Assembly (NCBI RefSeq): GCF_947495325.1
Contig: NZ_CANLYK010000002.1
Location: 868,001-932,000, forward strand
Direction: 5' to 3'
Length of the DNA stretch: 64,000 nt
From: an uncultured Allomuricauda sp.
GTDB lineage: Bacteria; Bacteroidota; Bacteroidia; Flavobacteriales; Flavobacteriaceae
Shown: piece after piece, positions 55,493 to 63,365 of the stretch
Layout: each line of letters starts with the position of its first letter
Position numbering within the stretch: the first letter of the stretch is position 1
Made by a program: the position numbers and the translations under genes
Notes under the pieces: generated by a model
Databases searched by the model: none
Told to the model about the DNA's origin: nothing
What the model saw: only the letters and a program-made list of their open reading frames with translations

Positions 55493-56185
55493 TCAGCTTA
55501 TTTTTTTACGATACAACCACCAGTTCATATCTCTAGTCAACGTATACCCTAATTTTTCATACAGAGAAATTGCCAAATTCCCTTTATTTGTATGTAAAAT
55601 AGGTGTTTTGTTCTCTTTTAAAATTTCTTTTGTATCGTGTGCAATCAATTGTTTTGCCAGTCCTTTTCGGGTATAATTGGGATGTGTAACCACGGCACTA
55701 ACTTCAATAAAAAGATTGGTTTGCATTCGCTGACCAGCTATTGAAACTAATTTACCGTCCTTAAATATCCCATAATAGTTGCCCATTTCAAAGGTTCTTT
55801 TTTGATAGTAACCAGGCATAACCAACCAAATTAAATCATAGATCTCATCAATAAATGATTCATCTAACAACACAATTCTTTCTGTTATTTGAATGTCAGT
55901 TAATTTATTTAAAACCATTTGACACCCATCAATTTTTTTTTCCAAAAAAGTTTTGGCATCATCTATTATTGGTGTTTGATTCTCTGAAACGAAGAAGAAT
56001 TCATCCGAAGTTTTTAAATAGTCATTTGAAGCTTTTGCTGTTTTTGTTTCATCAAAAAAAGACCCAAAAGTGCAAATCTCTGGGTCGTAAAATTGTACTC
56101 CATCAAATTCAACAACAAATTTTTTATGGGTTTCTTTTAGGGAATGCCAGACGGGGTTTTTTAATTGATGTTCTAAATCTATCAT
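55493..56185 (-). CDS. GNAT-family N-acetyltransferase
   Basis: 230 residues. The GNAT acetyl-CoA site is at the C-terminal half: VSAVVTHPNYTRKGLAKQLIAHD (V-x-x-x-x-x-R-x-G-x-A), then LHTNKGNLAISLYEKLGY. The N-terminal 90 residues are not recognisable. The substrate is unknown. It is convergent with the pseudouridine synthase gene and lies before the second 65-bp repeat. Confidence 0.8.
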   Translation of the reverse strand: MIDLEHQLKNPVWHSLKETHKKFVVEFDGVQFYDPEICTFGSFFDETKTAKASNDYLKTSDEFFFVSENQTPIIDDAKTFLEKKIDGCQMVLNKLTDIQITERIVLLDESFIDEIYDLIWLVMPGYYQKRTFEMGNYYGIFKDGKLVSIAGQRMQTNLFIEVSAVVTHPNYTRKGLAKQLIAHDTKEILKENKTPILHTNKGNLAISLYEKLGYTLTRDMNWWLYRKKIS

Positions 56186-56243
56186 TAAAATGAATGAAAT
56201 TAAGTTTAAATATGAAGAGTCCTTGGTCCATTCAAGCTTGCTT

Positions 56244-56308
56244 ACAATGTTAAACTAAGGACTGTTTTATTTGTCTTTAGCGACTGATAAGTGAAGTTCG
56301 GGATTTTT
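56244..56308 (+). repeat. 65-bp intergenic repeat, copy B
   Basis: Second good copy of the element at 54355-54419 (58/65 identical, same direction). Occupies the gap between the GNAT start and the GyrI-like gene. Confidence 0.7.
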
Positions 56309-56417
56309 GTATTAAAATCTATATTAAATTGATATTTGAAAACAAAAAGGTCATCAATTTTACAAAAAAATCGCAGTATCAAAAAACCCCTGACACACCC
56401 TTGTCATAAGCTGTGAA

Positions 56418-56425
56418 TATTTTTG
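56418..56425 (+). promoter_or_regulatory. Promoter -7 box of the GyrI-like gene
   Basis: TATTTTTG, exact TAnnTTTG, 23 bases before the ATG at 56449. It lies downstream of the GTG at 56413, which excludes that codon as the start. Confidence 0.5.
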
Positions 56426-56448
56426 TGCAAATCTTAAAATTTATAAGC

Positions 56449-56907
56449 ATGACACACACAAAAAAAGACGCATTTACCATTGTTGGTATATCGGCAAGAA
56501 CATCCAATGAAAATGGGAAAGCGGAGAATGACATTCCACAACTTTGGCAAAAGTTTATGGCAGAAGGTGTTGCCCACAGAATTCCCAATAAAGTGGATGA
56601 TACCATCTATGCCATTTATACAAATTATGAAGGAGACCACACAAAGCCCTATACCATTGTAATTGGTTGCAATGTGTCAAATCTGGATAACATTCCAGAG
56701 GATCTAACCGTAAAAATGGTGCCTTCTTCCAACTATACAAAATTTACGGCCAAGGGAGATCTTACCAAAGATGCCGTAATCAATACCTGGATGGAAATCT
56801 GGAACAAGGACTTAAAAAGAACCTATACCACAGATATTGAAATCTACGGGGAAAAAGCATTGAACCCCACAGATGGAGAGGCCGAAATTTTAATTGCAGT
56901 GCAATAA
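56449..56907 (+). CDS. GyrI-like/AraC effector-binding domain protein
   Basis: 152 residues from ATG 56449 (MTHTKKDAF). The stand-alone domain has FTIVGISARTSNENG, then PQLWQKFMAEGV, then YAIYTNYEGDHTKPYTIVIG and the closing INTWMEIWNKD and DIEIYGE. This is the layout of bacterial transcription activator effector-binding domains (GyrI, YobU). No DNA-binding domain is attached, so it may bind a small ligand or act as a stress modulator. It is followed by a clear terminator. Confidence 0.75.
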   Translation: MTHTKKDAFTIVGISARTSNENGKAENDIPQLWQKFMAEGVAHRIPNKVDDTIYAIYTNYEGDHTKPYTIVIGCNVSNLDNIPEDLTVKMVPSSNYTKFTAKGDLTKDAVINTWMEIWNKDLKRTYTTDIEIYGEKALNPTDGEAEILIAVQ

Positions 56908-56924
56908 ATCCTCACATTATTTTG

Positions 56925-56963
56925 CCGCTATGTCCCCAATCCATCCGTTTGTGGACGTAGCGG
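56925..56963 (+). terminator. Terminator of the GyrI-like gene
   Basis: CCGCTATGTCC pairs with GGACGTAGCGG (11 bp, one T-G wobble) across a 17-base loop and is followed by TTTATTT, 18 bases after the stop. Confidence 0.75.
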
Positions 56964-57038
56964 TTTATTTAACCATTAAATACCCCTATTCAAATATATT
57001 TTTATACTTTTTGCACACGTAAGAAACGTATGCTATAA

Positions 57039-58403
57039 ATGTATCAAGATGTTATAAAATTCTGGAAACTGCACAAACTTCCCGTTGTGTTTGCAGTAGT
57101 AAGCATTCTTTTTTATGTAAGCTTTGGGTATGATTTGGAGCGTACCTCTTTCATCAAACTTCTGACGCTCTATGCCGGATTGTTCTACTTCTTCTATAAA
57201 CTCATCCAATTTGAAAAATGGAATCTCAAATTCCTATTGATTTTAGGGATACTATTTAGGTTGGTATTTTTTCTAGTAGAGCCCAATCTTTCACAAGATT
57301 TTTATCGGTTTATATGGGATGGAGAACTTATCAAACATGGGTTAAATCCATATTTACACACTCCCAACGATTTAATTGGGCAAAATGGCTTGCCAATTTC
57401 AAACGCTAATGCGCTTTTTGATGGCATGGGCGAATTGAGCGCAAAACATTTTAGTAATTATCCGCCGGTAAATCAAATCATTTTTGCCGTTTCTTCATTA
57501 TTGAGCGGCGGCAGTGTTCTGGGCTCTATAATTGTAATGCGACTGTTCATCATTTTTGCAGATTTGGGCATTCTCTATTTTTCAAGAAAGTTGCTTCAAA
57601 ATCTAAACCAGTCCAACCACATGGCGTTCTGGTATTTTTTAAACCCCCTGGTCATCATTGAGCTTACAGGCAATCTTCATTTTGAGGGGGTAATGCTATT
57701 TTTCCTTGTTTGGTCACTCTATTTAATTTCCAGTAAAAAAGAAATCTTGGCCGCTCCTATCTATGCAGCATCCATTTTGGTCAAGCTTGTACCCATTCTT
57801 TTTTTACCACTTTTTATAAAACATTTTGGCTTCAAAAAAAGCGCCATCTTTTATGTACTGGTAGGGCTATCATGCATGGCATTCCTTTTGCCATTTTATT
57901 CTCCTGTATTTATCGATAATTATTCGGAGACCATTAGTCTGTGGTTTTCCAATTTTGAATTTAATGCGGGAATTTATAATGTGGTCAAAAAAATAGGGAC
58001 TAGTTTTTTTGATGCCAAACCGTGGGAGTTGGTAAAATCTTACGGTAAACTAGTAGCAATTTTGATAATTGTGACTACTCTTTTAATGGCTTTTGTTAGA
58101 AAGAACCAAAATCTTAGCACCCTAATTACCTCTATGCTAATGGCACTATCGCTCTATTACTTCCTATCAAGTACAGTACACCCTTGGTATATCATCTTTC
58201 TATTGGGATTGAGCATTTTCACAAGATATCGCTATCCAATTGTCTGGTCTTTTGCGGTAATTTTGAGCTATTGGGCCTATTCCAATCCAGACTATACGGA
58301 AAATCTATGGCTATTGGCCATTGAATATATTTTGGTCTTTGGCTATTTGATTTATGAAATAGTAGGAAAGGGGCAAAAAAAGTTATATTTCTTCAAAAAA
58401 TAA
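57039..58403 (+). CDS. Polytopic glycosyltransferase (mannosyltransferase-like)
   Basis: 454 residues, about 11-12 membrane helices. Between helices 2 and 3 lies SQDFYRFIWDGELIKHGLNP, an acidic D-x-Y-R-x-x-W-D-G motif of GT-C fold enzymes such as PIG-M-like or GT87-type transferases that use polyprenyl-phosphate sugars. The donor and acceptor are unknown. It ends 46 bases before the arginine leader peptide but is probably a separate unit. Confidence 0.75.
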   Translation: MYQDVIKFWKLHKLPVVFAVVSILFYVSFGYDLERTSFIKLLTLYAGLFYFFYKLIQFEKWNLKFLLILGILFRLVFFLVEPNLSQDFYRFIWDGELIKHGLNPYLHTPNDLIGQNGLPISNANALFDGMGELSAKHFSNYPPVNQIIFAVSSLLSGGSVLGSIIVMRLFIIFADLGILYFSRKLLQNLNQSNHMAFWYFLNPLVIIELTGNLHFEGVMLFFLVWSLYLISSKKEILAAPIYAASILVKLVPILFLPLFIKHFGFKKSAIFYVLVGLSCMAFLLPFYSPVFIDNYSETISLWFSNFEFNAGIYNVVKKIGTSFFDAKPWELVKSYGKLVAILIIVTTLLMAFVRKNQNLSTLITSMLMALSLYYFLSSTVHPWYIIFLLGLSIFTRYRYPIVWSFAVILSYWAYSNPDYTENLWLLAIEYILVFGYLIYEIVGKGQKKLYFFKK

Positions 58404-58449
58404 ATCTCATTTTAGCTCAATCGGAATTAATTTGTACTTTTATCCCATA

Positions 58450-58530
58450 ATGAAAGGACAAGAATACATATTAACTTCATTGAGCATCACTGCTCCAGTA
58501 CGTCCATTCTCTCCACGTCGTCGCCCGTAA
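58450..58530 (+). CDS. Arg/Pro-rich leader peptide of the arginine-proline operon
   Basis: A 26-codon reading frame (ATG 58450-58452, TAA 58528-58530). It begins MKGQEYILTS and ends APVRPFSPRRRP: four Arg codons, three of them consecutive (58516-58524), and four Pro codons. It precedes GNAT-argG-argC-proC-argD-proA by 88 bases. Placement and codon content fit a translated leader that slows when charged Arg-tRNA (or Pro-tRNA) is short. No protein family is expected for such a peptide. It was found by reading the gap, since it is too short for routine gene calling. Confidence 0.7.
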   Translation: MKGQEYILTSLSITAPVRPFSPRRRP

Positions 58531-58569
58531 GGGTGCACTAAAACTATGGAAATAGGTGAGTCCATTTCC
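58522..58569 (+). promoter_or_regulatory. Candidate attenuator hairpins after the leader peptide
   Basis: Hairpin 1: CGCCC (58522-58526) pairs with GGGTG (58531-58535) around a GTAA tetraloop that contains the leader stop codon. Hairpin 2: GGAAAT-A-GG (58548-58556) pairs with CC-ATTTCC (58562-58569). Neither is followed by a U-run, so classic intrinsic termination is not supported. Control of translation or Rho-dependent termination would fit better. Confidence 0.45.
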
Positions 58570-58618
58570 GCAAAAAACACAAAATCATATTTAATTTATA
58601 GTTTAAATCGACATAGCA

Positions 58619-59233
58619 ATGAAAATTGTAATTGCTAACGAATCACATATTAAGTACGCACAAATTATTAGCAATACCATAACGGAATCTGCCAAGGTAC
58701 GTGGTACCGGTATCGCGCAGCGTACACCTGAATATATCATAAAACGGTTAGAAAATGGAAATGCAATTATCGCCTTGGATGGGGATAAATTTGCTGGTTT
58801 CTGTTATATCGAAGTTTGGGGAAACAAAAACTTTGTGGCCAATTCTGGACTTATCGTACATCCAGATTACCGGAAACAAGGACTTGCCAAAAAAATAAAA
58901 AAAGCAGTTTTTGAATTATCGAAACAAAAATTTCCGGATGCCAAAATCTTTGGGATTACCACAGGCTTGGCCGTAATGAAAATGAACTACGAGCTGGGCT
59001 ACAAACCCGTAACATTTTCTGAACTAACGGATGATCCAGAATTTTGGAAAGGATGCCAAACCTGTAAGAACTTCGATATTCTTACGAGAACTGAACGAAA
59101 TATGTGCCTTTGTACGGGCATGCTGTACGACCCAAATACCGCAAAATCAGAATCAAAAAAAATAAATGGAAAGGCTTTTCAGCGATTAAAGGAAATCAAA
59201 GAAAATCTCTTCCTTAAAAAGAAAACAAAATGA
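58619..59233 (+). CDS. GNAT-family acetyltransferase, candidate N-acylglutamate synthase
   Basis: 204 residues, first structural gene of the arg operon. Acetyl-CoA-binding segment GLIVHPDYRKQGLAKKIKKA and ITTGLAVMKMNYELGYKPV are GNAT signatures. The C-terminal region has C-x2-C, then C-x-C (WKGCQTCKNF and MCLCTGM), a possible metal site. No other gene for the first step of arginine synthesis is seen in the window. In several Bacteroidota the gene at this place is proposed to make N-acyl-glutamate. The start overlaps no other gene; the stop overlaps argG by 4 bases (ATGA). Confidence 0.75.
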   Translation: MKIVIANESHIKYAQIISNTITESAKVRGTGIAQRTPEYIIKRLENGNAIIALDGDKFAGFCYIEVWGNKNFVANSGLIVHPDYRKQGLAKKIKKAVFELSKQKFPDAKIFGITTGLAVMKMNYELGYKPVTFSELTDDPEFWKGCQTCKNFDILTRTERNMCLCTGMLYDPNTAKSESKKINGKAFQRLKEIKENLFLKKKTK

Positions 59234-60420
59234 AAAAATTAGTTTTAGCCTATAGTGGAGGGCTAGATACATCATATTGCGCCAAATATTTATCCAAGGA
59301 AGAAGGGTTTGAAGTCCATGCCGTAAGCGTTAACACTGGTGGGTTTAGCGCTGAAGAGATTCAAGAAATAGAGGAAAAGGCTTTGGCATTGGGTGCAACT
59401 TCCTATACTTCTATTGATGCGGTTTCCAACTTCTATGAAAAGGTGGTAAAGTATCTCATTTTCGGAAATGTACTTCGAAACAATACCTATCCACTCTCTG
59501 TAAGTGCCGAAAGGATTGTGCAAGCCATGGAAATTGTATCCCACGCCAAAAAAATTGGCGCAACCCATATTGCCCATGGCAGTACCGGGGCAGGAAACGA
59601 TCAGGTTAGATTTGATATGATTTTCCAAATCATGGCGCCAGAAATCGAAATCATAACCCCAATTAGGGATAATAAATTATCTAGGGAAGCGGAGATCGAT
59701 TATTTACAGAAAAATGGAGTGGATTACTCCTGGGAAAAAGCCAAATATTCGGTCAACAGAGGATTATGGGGAACTTCCGTTGGAGGAGAGGAAACCTTGA
59801 CCTCCAATTTACCCCTTCCAGACTCGGCCTATCCAAGTCAATTACAGGAAAAAGAGCCAAAGCAAGTTAAATTGACTTTTGAAAAAGGGGAACTTATAGC
59901 AATTGACGGCGAAAAAGATACTCCTGTGGCAACTATTGAAAAACTGGAGGCCATTGCCTCAAAATATGCAATCGGCAGGGATATTCATGTTGGTGACACC
60001 ATAATTGGAATTAAAGGAAGGGTTGGTTTTGAAGCTTCCGCTCCACTGATTATCATTAAAGCACATCATTTGTTGGAGAAGCACACTTTGAGTAAATGGC
60101 AACAATACCAAAAAGAGCAATTGGGTAATTTCTATGGTATGCTATTGCATGAGGGGAACTATCTGGATGAGGTCATGAGAAACATTGAGGCCTTTTTGAC
60201 GGACACCCAGAAGAATGTTTCAGGCGATGTTTTTGTGAGTCTGTATCCTTTTCAGTTTCGATTGGATGGAATAGACTCGCCGTATGATCTTATGAATGCT
60301 TCCTTTGGAAGTTATGGCGAAATGAACAAAGGCTGGACAGCTGATGATGCCAAAGGATTCATAAAAATCCTTTCCAATTCCGGTAAAATTGCAACCCATG
60401 TAAACCAAAATCATGATTAA
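59230..60420 (+). CDS. argG: Argininosuccinate synthase
   Basis: 396 residues. N-terminal PP-loop AYSGGLDTSYCAKYL, SVNTGGFSAEEI, then HGSTGAGNDQVRFD and EKAKYSVNRGLWGTSVGGEE. The enzyme joins citrulline and aspartate using ATP. It is shorter than the archetype but in the range of Bacteroidota enzymes. It begins inside the stop of the GNAT gene and ends 8 bases into argC. Confidence 0.95.
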   Translation: MKKLVLAYSGGLDTSYCAKYLSKEEGFEVHAVSVNTGGFSAEEIQEIEEKALALGATSYTSIDAVSNFYEKVVKYLIFGNVLRNNTYPLSVSAERIVQAMEIVSHAKKIGATHIAHGSTGAGNDQVRFDMIFQIMAPEIEIITPIRDNKLSREAEIDYLQKNGVDYSWEKAKYSVNRGLWGTSVGGEETLTSNLPLPDSAYPSQLQEKEPKQVKLTFEKGELIAIDGEKDTPVATIEKLEAIASKYAIGRDIHVGDTIIGIKGRVGFEASAPLIIIKAHHLLEKHTLSKWQQYQKEQLGNFYGMLLHEGNYLDEVMRNIEAFLTDTQKNVSGDVFVSLYPFQFRLDGIDSPYDLMNASFGSYGEMNKGWTADDAKGFIKILSNSGKIATHVNQNHD

Positions 60421-61387
60421 AGCAGGTATTATAGGTGGGTCGGGCTATACCGGTGGAGAATTGATTCGGTTATTATTGAATCATCCTGAAACAACTATTG
60501 ATTTTGTATTCAGTACCACTAGGGCAGGAAAACAAGTAACTACTGCCCACCAAGACTTGTTGGGGCTAACAAATTTGGAGTTCACAGGCACCATAAATCC
60601 AAATGTGGATGTTGTTTTTCTATGTCTTGGGCATGGAAACTCCACTAAATTTCTGGAGGAAAACACCTTTTCCAATAGTACTAAGATTATTGATTTAAGC
60701 AACGATTTTAGATTGAATCAAGATGTGGTTCTAAATGGAAAAACTTTCGTTTATGGGCTACCAGAGCTAAGTAGGGAAAACATAAAAACGGCAACTGAAA
60801 TTGCAAATCCGGGCTGCTTTGCGACTGCAATTCAATTGGCATTATTACCCCTGGCCAAAGCAGGTTTGCTGAAAAATGAAGTCCATATAAATGCCATTAC
60901 AGGAAGTACGGGAGCAGGTGTTAGTCCATCTGCAACATCCCATTTTAGCTGGCGAAACAATAATGTTTCGTGGTATAAACCTTTTACACACCAACATTTG
61001 GGTGAGATAGGTGAAAGTCTGGATTCCTTCGGAAATAAAACGGGAAAACTGTTCTTTTTGCCTACTAGGGGGAATTTTACTAGAGGAATATTGGCCACGG
61101 CATACACAAAATTTGAAGGCTCGGTGGAAGATGCCCAAAACCTGTTTAAAGATTTTTATGCCGATGCTGTCTTTACGCATGTTTCAGAAGAACCAATCCA
61201 TTTGAAGCAAGTAGTGAACACCAACAATTGTCACATCCATTTACACAAACATGAAGATGTGCTTTTAGTCACTTCGGCAATTGACAATTTAATCAAAGGG
61301 GCATCAGGGCAAGCTGTTCAAAACATGAATTTGATGTTTGGTTTTATCGAGAATCAAGGGTTACAATTAAAAGCAGGAGTATTTTAA
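60413..61387 (+). CDS. argC: N-acetyl-gamma-glutamyl-phosphate reductase
   Basis: 324 residues. NADP-binding GIIGGSGYTGGELIRLLLNHPE, FLCLGHGNSTKFLEE and the active cysteine in IANPGCFATAIQLALLP; TGSTGAGVSPSATSHFSWR binds the substrate. It reduces N-acyl-glutamyl phosphate to the semialdehyde; in Bacteroidota the acyl group may be succinyl. It overlaps argG and lies 48 bases before proC. Confidence 0.93.
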   Translation: MIKAGIIGGSGYTGGELIRLLLNHPETTIDFVFSTTRAGKQVTTAHQDLLGLTNLEFTGTINPNVDVVFLCLGHGNSTKFLEENTFSNSTKIIDLSNDFRLNQDVVLNGKTFVYGLPELSRENIKTATEIANPGCFATAIQLALLPLAKAGLLKNEVHINAITGSTGAGVSPSATSHFSWRNNNVSWYKPFTHQHLGEIGESLDSFGNKTGKLFFLPTRGNFTRGILATAYTKFEGSVEDAQNLFKDFYADAVFTHVSEEPIHLKQVVNTNNCHIHLHKHEDVLLVTSAIDNLIKGASGQAVQNMNLMFGFIENQGLQLKAGVF

Positions 61388-61435
61388 AACATATAGCGTT
61401 TGTTCGAGCGCAATCGAGACCTAAATAAATAAATT

Positions 61436-62230
61436 ATGAAGATAGCAATCATAGGAGCAGGAAATTTGGGATTGGCAATAGCTAAAGGCGTCTTGCATAG
61501 TAATGGAGCCACCACCATGTACCTGACCAAAAGGAATACGTCTGAAATCAAAGATTTTGAAAAGTATGGCAACGTTACCGTAACCACGGACAATCGTGAA
61601 GCGGTGCAAAAGTCGGATACCTTGATTTTTGCGGTGCAACCAGGTCATTTCGCTTCGATTTTGGAACAAGTCAAGGACTTATTGACAGAAAATCATGTGA
61701 TTATCAGTGCCATAACCGGTTTTAGCATTTCGAAAATTGAAGATATTATTGGTCACGACAAATACATTATCCGAAGTATGCCCAATACGGCCATTTCTGT
61801 TGGGAATTCAATGACCTGTATGTGCAGCAATGAGCTGGGCAAAAAACGAGTTGATCTGGCCAAAGCCATTTTTAACCGAATGGGGCACACTATGGAAATT
61901 CCCGAAGAACAAATGCAAGCTGCCACGGTAATTTGTGCCAGTGGCATTGCCTTTTGGATGCGTTTGATTCGCGCCACCACGCAGGGAGCCATCCAACTGG
62001 GTTTTGATGCCAAGGAAGCCCAAGAGTTGGCCATGCACACTTGTAATGGAGCTGCCAGTTTGCTGATTGATTCCGGTAGCCATCCTGAAGAAGAAATTGA
62101 TCGTGTTACAACACCCAAGGGCTGTACCATTGAAGGATTGAATGAGATGGAACATCAAGGGTTGAGCTCTTCCTTGATTCAGGGAATTGTCGCTTCGTTT
62201 GAAAAGATAAGTGCGATTCGAAAAGGATAA
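61436..62230 (+). CDS. proC: Pyrroline-5-carboxylate reductase
   Basis: 264 residues. Rossmann loop IAIIGAGNLGLAIAKGVL, ITGFSISKIEDIIG, SMPNTAISVGNSMT and the C-terminal dimer motif GAASLLIDSGSHPEEEIDRVTTPKGCTIEGLNEME. It makes proline from pyrroline-5-carboxylate with NAD(P)H. Its insertion between argC and argD ties proline synthesis to arginine synthesis in one operon. Confidence 0.93.
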   Translation: MKIAIIGAGNLGLAIAKGVLHSNGATTMYLTKRNTSEIKDFEKYGNVTVTTDNREAVQKSDTLIFAVQPGHFASILEQVKDLLTENHVIISAITGFSISKIEDIIGHDKYIIRSMPNTAISVGNSMTCMCSNELGKKRVDLAKAIFNRMGHTMEIPEEQMQAATVICASGIAFWMRLIRATTQGAIQLGFDAKEAQELAMHTCNGAASLLIDSGSHPEEEIDRVTTPKGCTIEGLNEMEHQGLSSSLIQGIVASFEKISAIRKG

Positions 62231-62237
62231 AAAAATT

Positions 62238-63365
62238 ATGAAACTATTTGATGTGTATCCATTATACGACGTTACACCAGTCTCGGCCAAGGGCATAGAG
62301 GTTTTGGATGATAAAGGTGAAAAATACCTCGATTTTTATGGGGGCCATGCCGTTATTTCGATTGGTCATTCGCACCCACATTATGTAAATCGACTTAAAA
62401 ATCAGTTGGAGCAAATTGGATTTTATAGCAACTCCGTTCAAAATCCCTTGCAACACCAACTGGCCAAGAAATTGAGCACTCTTTCGGATTGCCCCGATTA
62501 CAATCTTTTTCTCTGTAATTCCGGGGCCGAAGCCAATGAAAATGCCTTGAAGATGGCATCCTTTCATACAGGAAAATCTAAAGTTATAGCATTCAGCAAC
62601 GGATTTCATGGGCGTACATCCGCTGCCGTGGCTACAACGGACAATCCAAAGATCAATGCCCCCATCAACAAGCAACAGGAGGTAAACTTTTTGCCCTTAA
62701 ACGATCTTGAAGCTTTTGAAAAAACCATCAGTTCAGATGACTATTGTGCCGTTATTTTAGAGAGCATTCAAGGAGTAGGTGGTTTGGATGAACCCGCCAC
62801 CGAATTTTACCAATTTGTTGCTGAAAAATGCAAGTTGAATAAGGTGGTATTGATTGCGGATGAGGTGCAATGCGGTTTTGGTAGAAGTGGTAAATTCTTT
62901 GCTTTCCAGCACCATGGCATTCAGCCGGATATCATTTCAATAGCAAAGGGAATGGGCAATGGTTTTCCAGTAGGCGGAATTTTAATCCACGAATCCATAA
63001 AGGCTTCCTTCGGACTTTTGGGCACCACCTTTGGTGGCAATCATTTGGCCTGTGTGGCCACCTTGGCTGTTTTGGAGGTTATAGAAAAGGAAAATCTAAT
63101 TCAAAATGCAGATGAACTTGGTGTTTATTTCAAAGCAAAAGCAGCTGAGATTCCACAAGTGAAAAAAATTAAGGGAAGAGGCTTAATGCTGGGATTGGAA
63201 TTTGATTTTGAAGTTGCCGAATTGCGAAAAAAAATGATTTTCAACCAGAAATTGTTTACAGGCGGAGCAAAGGATAAATATGTCCTTCGGATTTTACCTG
63301 CCTTGAACATTACGAAAGATCATATTGATCTATTTTTTGAAGCACTAAAAGCGGAATTGGAATGA
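62238..63365 (+). CDS. argD: N-acyl-ornithine aminotransferase (ArgD-like)
   Basis: 375 residues from ATG 62238 (MKLFDVYPLY); an in-frame GTG nine codons upstream would run into proC and is rejected. Class III aminotransferase motifs: LCNSGAEANENALKMA, FHGRTSAAV, LIADEVQCGFGRSGKFF and the PLP lysine in ISIAKGMGNGFP. It transfers an amino group from glutamate to N-acyl-glutamate semialdehyde. It overlaps proA by 4 bases (ATGA). Confidence 0.92.
   Translation: MKLFDVYPLYDVTPVSAKGIEVLDDKGEKYLDFYGGHAVISIGHSHPHYVNRLKNQLEQIGFYSNSVQNPLQHQLAKKLSTLSDCPDYNLFLCNSGAEANENALKMASFHTGKSKVIAFSNGFHGRTSAAVATTDNPKINAPINKQQEVNFLPLNDLEAFEKTISSDDYCAVILESIQGVGGLDEPATEFYQFVAEKCKLNKVVLIADEVQCGFGRSGKFFAFQHHGIQPDIISIAKGMGNGFPVGGILIHESIKASFGLLGTTFGGNHLACVATLAVLEVIEKENLIQNADELGVYFKAKAAEIPQVKKIKGRGLMLGLEFDFEVAELRKKMIFNQKLFTGGAKDKYVLRILPALNITKDHIDLFFEALKAELE

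Noticed and set aside
56413..56448. Upstream GTG start for the GyrI-like gene
   Set aside because: The exact TATTTTTG promoter box lies downstream of that GTG, and the family starts near MTHTKKDAF.
58548..58569. Classic intrinsic terminator in the arg leader
   Set aside because: The hairpin is followed by an A-rich stretch, not a U-run.
62211..62237. Upstream GTG start for argD
   Set aside because: It would overlap proC by 20 bases and adds residues absent from the family; ATG 62238 starts MKLFDVYPLY.
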